Under the pieces are notes generated by a model. That model was not told where the DNA came from. It saw only the letters and a list, made by a program, of their open reading frames with translations, and made no database searches. Source: CAIZGX01 sp044239865 (GTDB taxonomy: Bacteria; Bacteroidota; Bacteroidia; Flavobacteriales_D; Sanyastnellaceae). From it: a stretch of DNA of 64,000 bases. The DNA is taken from assembly GCA_044239865.1 (NCBI GenBank), contig JBIIAO010000004.1, positions 186,001-250,000 of the forward strand, in the 5' to 3' direction. A program made the translations under genes and the position numbers. The number at the start of each line of letters is the position of its first letter. Positions within the stretch are counted from its first letter, which is position 1. Positions 53,201 to 62,200 of this stretch are shown piece after piece.

Positions 53201-56200
53201 GCGAACGCAACGGGTAATACTGGGGTAGTGGATGATGGTGGAGAGCCGGTAACTGCCTATCAATGGACAATTACCCAAACCTCAGGAATTAATCCGAGCT
53301 TTACTTATTTAAGTGGAAACGCGACTTCGCCGAGTGCCAATGTTCAATTCAATTCTGCAGGAACTTATCAAGTTCAATTGCAAGCGACCAATGCCTGCGG
53401 ACCTTCTTCTGACGCCGTTAATTTTGTTGTTATTTCTCCACCGATACTGACATTAGCGAATCCGACTGGAACAGAATGTGCTCCTCGGGTTTATGATCCA
53501 AATCCTTTAATCCTAAATGGTGGTGGAAATTTAGGGAACAGTTTGAACTGGACAGTTATTGGAAGTGCAACAGGATATTCTGCTAACGGAGGTTTAAACT
53601 CTGCGAATACCACATTCACATTCAATAATTTTGGTCAATATACTGTTCAGCTGAGTGCGATGAATGAGTGTGGTTCAACTACAGCAAGTCAACCCATTTC
53701 TGTTCAGAGTCCTCCGAATATTACACTGCCGAATTTCACAGTAAATAATTCTGCCAATTGTACTCCATTGTTGGTTACAACAGGAGTAAACTTGGTTCCG
53801 AATACAAGTGCTCCTACTAGTTATTCTTGGTCTGTTGTTCCGAATACTGGATTCACCTATTCGTCAGGAACATCAGCTTCCATGCAACCGACTTTTTCTT
53901 TCACTCAATCTGGAGCTTATCAAATTTCAGTCACAGCATCTAACCAATGTGGAACCGATATCGAAAATCAAGGTGTAAACGTTATAACCATACCTACTGT
54001 ATCGTTAGCTAATTTCCCCGCGAATACTTGTATTGGTGTCCCATTCACGCCAACACTTTCTCAAGTTTCTGTTTTAAATGGAAATGGAACGATTAGCCCA
54101 TCGAATGGATTGCAATGGCAAATTTCTCCGGGAGTAGCGGGATTGAATTACAATATAATCGGAGAATATTCAGGTGCGCCGACAATCACGTTCCTGACAC
54201 CAGGGACATTTAACATTAGACTTACTGCAACCAATCAGTGCGGATCACACTTTGATGTTGAAACGGTTTCTGTGGCAGGTCCACCGCTCATTTCAGGCCT
54301 GAGCGCAATAAATGATTGTCTTGATTTAGGAAGTGGATTTACTGCAGCCTTTACACCAACAGTGGGTGCCAATGGATCAACAATTACGGGATATACATGG
54401 AATAGCGCACCAAGCTTGCAGTTTGAGAATGGAACAAGTTCAACCAGTCAAAACGCGAGTTTCGAAGTGACTCAAGCAGGAAATTATGCTATAACCTATA
54501 CCGCTTCGAATGTTTGTGGCACTACTACGGCTACAACTCAAATTGGAGCAAATCAGTTGCCAGTCATTGCGAATTTGCCTTCAACTTTGTCTTTGTGCAC
54601 AGAGGTGAGTCAAGGATTTAGCGCAACTGTTACAACCAATGGTTCTTCAATAGTTGGACAACCCAGTTATACCATTACACCAGCCACGGGTTGGCAGATT
54701 AACAGTGGTGCCTTGAACAGCGGCGCCATCGACGTGACGTTCCTGCTGCCAGGTACCTATACTGTTGTTTATTCTGTATCTCACAACTGTACAAATAATC
54801 CTGTAGTATCAACAACTGTAGTTACTGTCAATGGAACTCCTTCTTTTACATTGGCTGCACCTCCAACAAACACATGTGTTGCCACAGGTGGTGCGTTTTT
54901 ATACAACCCGTCACCTGTATTTGCTGCCAACCAATTGCAGGTTACGAACTATGCATGGACATTCAATTCGACGAACGTTACATTAAATGGACAGGCAAAT
55001 TCACAGAATGCCACATTCTCAATTTCAAATATTGGACCGAATAATACAATTGGGTTAACTGCAACGAATGCTTGCGGCACAAGCACAATAAATCAAGTCA
55101 TTACTACTTACGGTTCTCCGCAATATACCTTGCCGGCAGTGCCTGCTTCTAATTGCGCACCTGTCAATTACACAGGAGGAGCAACGTTGAATTCGCCGAA
55201 CGGAAATGGAGGTTCTCCAATAAGCTCCACTACGTGGAGCGTTACTCCGAGCGCAGGAGTGTCTGTTATTGGTTCGTTGTCTAGTCCAAGTGCTGGATTT
55301 ACATTTAATCAACCGGGAACATATAGTGTTAATTTTAATGCTCAAAATGCCATTGGTTGTCCTGCCTTCTCTCAGACACAGGTTATCACCGTTTATGGCG
55401 CACCAGAGGTAAGCTTAGCTACCACAAACACGGGTTGTGCTCCTTTCAATTATAATCCGAGTCCTGTTTATACCACCTATGGATTGCCAACAACTTTTAA
55501 CTGGTCGGTAACCAATGCTTCGGGAACAGCCGTTCCGAGTGGTTTGAATACATGGGACTTTCTAAGTGGAGATGTAGCAACTTCAGATCCTCAGTTTACG
55601 TTCTTCACTCCTGGAATTTACACATTGAGTTTAACCATGTCAAACGCCTGTGCATCGAGTGTAGTGTACACCACCACTGTTACCGTGAAAGGAAGACCGA
55701 CAGTAACGCTGCCGGCTTTAAGCGCAGGTTGTGCTCCTTTGGCTGTTCCACTTGGAGCTTCCAGTGTTAATGGAAACAACAGTCCAGTAACGAGTTATTT
55801 GTGGAGTGTTTCTCCGACTAACAATCCTGTTGGATACACATTCACGGGTTCTCCGAACGCATCGAATACCAGCGTTACTTTTAGCATTCCGAATACATAC
55901 ATAGTCAACCTTACTGTAGGAAATAGTTGTGGGGTAGAAACTGCCTCAACCACAATTGTTGTCAATGGTGCGCCGACTCTTCAATTGTCCCCGATTCAGC
56001 AGGCTGCAATTTGCGCGAATGCGGGAAGTCCTTTTGTATTCACACCCACTGCTAATGTTGCTTCCAACGGGGCAACCATTACTTCTTACAGTTGGACATA
56101 TACTCCAACAAACAGCACGAGCATAGGACTAACCGGGGCTTCCAATTTAGAAGCCGCACCACAATATTCATTTGCTCAAGCAGGAACGTATAATGTTGTT

Positions 56201-59200
56201 CTGACGGTTAACAGTTCTTGTGGTAATCAGTTTACCACTTTACCGGTTGTCGTGATGACTTCGCCTTCGGTTTCCTTATCAAACGTTACAGGTTGCGAGC
56301 AATTCGAATACGACCCGAATAGTTTAGGAGCCGCTCCGAATATGGTAATTGGCAATGGAGGAGGAACAATTTCTCAATACGAATGGAATATTCAGGGAGG
56401 AGCTGCAGGAACAGATTATCTGGCTAATGGCTCATTAATAGATTTAAATACGAATTTTTCCTTCGTAAACAGCGGTCAGTACACAGCGACATTAACTGCA
56501 ACCAATCAGTGTGGAGCAACTACTTCACTTCCGAATATTATTGCTGTAGGGCAATCGCCTACATTATCTATTGCTCCATTGACTAATTTAAATTGTGTAC
56601 CTTATACCGTTCAGCCGCAAGCGACCGTTGTGGATTATGGAAGTCCAATTACATCTTATACATGGAGCGTATCTGGCGGTGTTTCTGGAACTTCTTTGAT
56701 TTCGAATGCAAATACAGCGACTCCTTCTGTCACATTGAACGCGGTTGGCAATTACAATTTAACCTTAACGGTAATTAATAGTTGTGGAACTCAGGCCTTG
56801 TCTATTCCTGTTATGACGAGTGGTATTCCGAGTATTACCATGTCAACACCGCCAACGGGTTGTGTTGATCAAAACTACGCGCCAACGCCTTCTATTATTC
56901 CGAATAACTCCCCTGTAACTTCAACAACTTATTCTATTCCGAATACATCGGGTTGGAATTATTCATCAGGAAATGCTGCCGACACGACTGCGGAATTCGT
57001 ATTTACTTCTTATGGTTCATATCCGATTACATTATCTGCCGTTAACGGTTGCGGAACAGGAACGGGTTTAGCGAATGTTCAAGTCTTTGGTGCTCCAATC
57101 ATAGCTGCTCCTGTAAATACAACTCCGCATTGTTTGCCTTATACTTATACCCCAGGATTCACATTTAACAATGCCGGTTCAACTATTCAATCATACGCTT
57201 GGGTAGTTACGCCAAGCGCAGGAGTCGTGATTCAGAACCCGAACTCTTCGAATCCGAATATTACCTTTAATCAGCAGGGAAGCTATATAGTAAAATGTGC
57301 AGCCATAAATAGTTGTGATACTACCGAACAGTCTCAGACAATAAATATTATTACAACTCCAACAATTACCATTACCCCTTTGGCAGTGAATTGTGTACCG
57401 TTCACATCAACTCCGCAGGTTCAGATTCAAGATGGTGGAAGTGCAATTTTACCCAATGGTTTGAATTGGTCCGTGACCTCAGGTCCTTCAACAGGTTGGA
57501 GTTATGCTGCAAATTCGAATTCAACCATGCTAACCCCGTCGCTTGTAACAACGTTGCCTGGGATTTATAATTTACATTTAACAGCGGATAATTTTTGTGG
57601 TACCACAGAGGGTGATGTCACATTAACAGCACAAGGTGTTCCAAGTATTAGTGTTCCCGATCTTCAATTGTGTACCAGTGATCCTTTTGATCCTGCTCCA
57701 TTAATAAATGCTAATAACAACACAATTACATCTTATTCATGGATTGTAAATCCAGGAGCGATTACCTCAACTGACTTGAATGCAATATTCACCCTGGGAA
57801 CCGCCGGAGACGTTGACTATAATTACGCACTCACTGCCGTGAATGGTTGTGGATCTTCGACCGTTGATGCGAATGTGCATGTGGTTGCGCCACCTGTAGT
57901 TACCCTTTCAGCTGATGCGCTAACTCAATGTTTGGAAGGTTTCACTTTAGATGAAAATCCGGTATTCAATGATGGCGGTGGTGTGATAAGCAGTTATGCT
58001 TGGAGTTTAACTGGTGGAAGTCAAGTAACGAATTGGAATCTTGTTGCAGGTGCATTGAATTCGAATAATGCTGATTTTAGTTTTGCTACCGCTGGAAATT
58101 ATAATTTGTCAGTTTCGATTATTAACGAGTGTGGAACGAGCACAGATGCAATGAATTTGACCATTCAGGATTTGCCAGATTTGAACTTATCTGTTGTTCC
58201 TCCGCATTGTGAGCCTTATGTGGTTCAGATACCATCCTATGCCCTGGATAATAATTTATCCCAAGTAACGAATTACGCATGGACTATTTCACCAGCATCG
58301 ACCTCTGTTCAGTTTTTAAATGGAACACTTGATTCGAGTGCATATCCAACCATAGAATTTGGAACGGATAATACTTATACCTTGCAACTCGCAGTGACAA
58401 ATATTTGTGGTGTCACCACAGACAGCGAGCAGGTTGTTGTGTATGATACTCCAATAGCTACTGTACAAGGAGGAATCATTTGCCCTGGTGGAATGTTGCC
58501 AATAAACGCAATTCCTTCAGCAGGCAGTGGAACTGGTTACACCTACTTGTGGACTCCGTCTAATGCGGGGTTGAATTATACCATCGGACAGAACGTCCAG
58601 GCGAGTCCTATTGTGACGCAACCATATGCCGTACAGATTACGGATTCAAACGGTTGTACTTCAACAAGTGACCTAACCGTTACTGTTCAGCCCGACCCTG
58701 TGCTTGTCGTAAGCGATGTTAATATTTGTGCAGGAAATTCAGCCGTATTATCAGCATCCGGTGCAACCAATTATTCATGGTCACCAAGCACAGGATTAAA
58801 CCAGATAACTGGCAATCCAGTTACGAGTACGCCAGCAACAAGCATTACCTATACCGTGACAGGAACAGATCCTTATCCGGGTTGTTCTGGAACAGCGCAG
58901 TTGACTGTTAGTGTAACCGATATCGTTGTTAATGCAGGTGTTGATTTTGAAGTGTGCGATCAGAGTCCAATTATTCAACTAGCTGGTATCCCTGCTGGTG
59001 GAATCTGGACGGGAAACAACGTGGTGAATAATCAGTTCATTCCAAATGGTCCTGGTGTATATAATTTGACTTATGCGTTTACAGTGAACACCGCAGGTAT
59101 TGTTGGCGGATGCACGTTCATGGATGAAATGCAAATAACGGTTAATGCCTTGCCCACGGCAACGCTTACTCCTGATTCGACCATATGCCCGGGAATTCCA

Positions 59201-62200
59201 ATTGACATAACCGGATTGGCCGCTGGTGGAGTAGGACCATATAGTGTGACATGGTTGCAAGGGGGAGCGCTACTTCAAACATCGAATTCAACGAATCCGT
59301 TGACGTTAAACGTTGCTCCATTGAATTCAACGACCTATGATTTTGAGGTTGTGGATGCGAATGGTTGTGAAGCTGCGGATAATTTAATGGTGAGTACGTG
59401 GGAGCAACCAATTGCCTCGGCTTCACCGGATGTTACGATTTGCTCGGACCAAAACACAACATTGACAGGCGCTGGTTCTTTAGGTTTAGCACCCTATCAG
59501 TATGACTGGTTTGTTCAAGGAAATGCGCTTTCAATAAACAGTACAACCAGTTTATTTGTAGATACTGACAATACCACTACTTATGTCTTCCAAATAGAAG
59601 ACAGTCATGGATGTTTTTCAACAGATAACACCACAGTTACCGTGCATCCAACACCTGTAGCGAATTTCCAAGTGGTTTCGAGTTTGTTGAATGTGACCTG
59701 TATTAACACACCTATTTCGATTTCAAACTTATCTACAGGTGCTGATTTGTATGAATGGTATTATGATGGGCAATTGGTTTCAACAAGTCAAACTCCGAAT
59801 ATTGTTCCAACAGGATTGGGAATGCATCAGATTAGTTTGGCGGTAGAGAATTTATTTGGATGCGATGATACAATCTATCTCGATGTAGAGGTGATTGCTC
59901 CGCCGACGTCTTCTTTCACTACGGCTTACAACCCAAGTGGTTGCGGACCATTGGATGTTACATTTGATAATACCTCAACTGGTTTGTATGTTACCTATGC
60001 ATGGGAGTTCTCTTCAAATGATTTAGTTCCGAACACCTCGAATGTGGCAGAGCCAGGCGTTTATACATATCAGCCAGGCCCCGATGTTATTACTTACGTT
60101 CCAACCTTGACAGTTGAGAATATTTGTGGCACTCAGTTTTATTCGCAGGAGATAATCGTTAATCCTATTCCAATACCGGCATTCACACTTTCGCAGGATG
60201 TTGTTTGTTATCCGTTCCCGCTAGATTTCAATAATACTTCTCTAGGTTTACCAGATGTGTATACTTGGGACATGGGAGATGGAAGTCCGATTATTACTAT
60301 TGATGCGACTTCACCTATTACAAATCCGCAGGGTTATATCTATGCTCTTGTAGATGATGTAACAGTTTATACCATAACCCTTACTGCGACGAATGAATGC
60401 GGCACTGTTTCAACAACTCAAACGGTGACAGTTCTGCCAGATGTTATCAATGCATTTGTAACTGCGAACGTAGTTTCAGGTTGTTCGCCTTTGGTTGTTT
60501 CATTTGATGGTTTGGGAGTTGGAGCAACACAATTTAGTTATGATTTCGGAGACGGGGCAGTGGCCGGTACAGAAGATGCTATTCATATTTTCAATGCGAC
60601 TAGCTATCCTTCGCAGATTTATGATGTTGAATTCTCTGCAACAAACGGTTGTGCAGATGATCATGTATCTATTCAAATTGTGGTTTATCCGACTCCAGAC
60701 GGAAACGTATTGATGAGTGATTTAGGGTTGTGCCCAAATCAGAATGTTCTTGTTGATGCAGACGTCAATGATCCTTACATTCAAGATTATACATGGACGA
60801 TAAATCAAGTTGATGTAAGTGGAAATGTTCTCGGTGTTGCGAATGATATGTTCATGGAGAATTTGAATAATGTGAGTTCATTCAACTACAACTCTGGGGT
60901 TGTACCAGGTCTTTATCAAACGCAATTGGATTTAACGTCTATCAATGGTTGTACAAACACAATTACCACGAATTTCGAGGTGTACGAAAATCCAGTAGCG
61001 ATTGCAACATCTAGTCAAGGGTTGAATCCTATCGTATGTCCAGGCGGTGAGGTTTGGCTGCAAGGAAACGTTCAACAGAGCACGGGAGCTCAGCCCTACA
61101 CGTATACTTGGCAAGATGTAAGCACTGGAGCGATAAGTAATTTGCAGTTTTTTGCAGCCGCTCCATTTTTACCATCTGATTACATTGTTACTGCTACAGA
61201 TGCGAATGGTTGTATGGATTCAGAAACGATTACTGTAGATACATATTTAGCACCTGTTCCAATTGCTGGTAACGATGATGTGGTTTGTCCGGGTACAACT
61301 GTTCAACTTACTGAATTTGTATTTGGAGGAACGCAGCCTTATACAAACGTATGGACTGATTTAGATAACAATGTTGTTTTGAATAGCACAACGGTTCAGC
61401 CTTTGATTCCTAATGGAACGACCTATCAGCTTAGTACTACTGATGCCAATGGTTGTGTTGGAGTAGATGAGGTTGTTATTTCATTGCATGAAGAACCGAT
61501 TGCTGTCATACAGCCGAATTTTGTCTTGCCTTTGTGTTCTGGAAGTGTTGCGCCATTGTTTGGTTCGGAACAAAGCAATATGCCTGTTTCGCAATATGCT
61601 TGGAGTATTGGTGGGGTAAGTAACCCTGTTTTAGGTAATTTATCTCAATTTGATTTTGTTGGAACGGGTTCTACAGAAACGGTTTACTTCACAGTAACAG
61701 ATTTGAACGGTTGTTCAGATTCTGAAACCATAACCATACAATCGGGTGTTACTCCGATAGCCAATATCCCTAATCCAAATGTGAATGTTTGCGATGGGTT
61801 AGTTGCGACATTGGCAGTTTTACCAACACCAGCGAATTCGCAAGTGACTTGGACAGGCAATGGAATTGTAGGTGCGGCGAATCAAACTATTATTTCCGTT
61901 GAACCTGATCTTGGAGGGTTATGTACTTCTCAAACGTTCCAATATGATGTTGCTATCAATAACAATGGTTGCGTAACGAATGAAGTTGTCTTGGTTACGG
62001 TTTATCCAACTCCTCAGGTGACAGATAATCAGGAGACATTCTGCGGAAATACCAACGAAACTCTTTGTGTTTATTCTACTTGCGGAACGGGAATTTTGGA
62101 TTACCAATGGTCGATTGGAAATACTGTTTTGAGTAATTCACAATGCTATCCTGTGAACTTGAGTGAAAACACAGTGTTTACAATTTCTGCTATCGATGAG

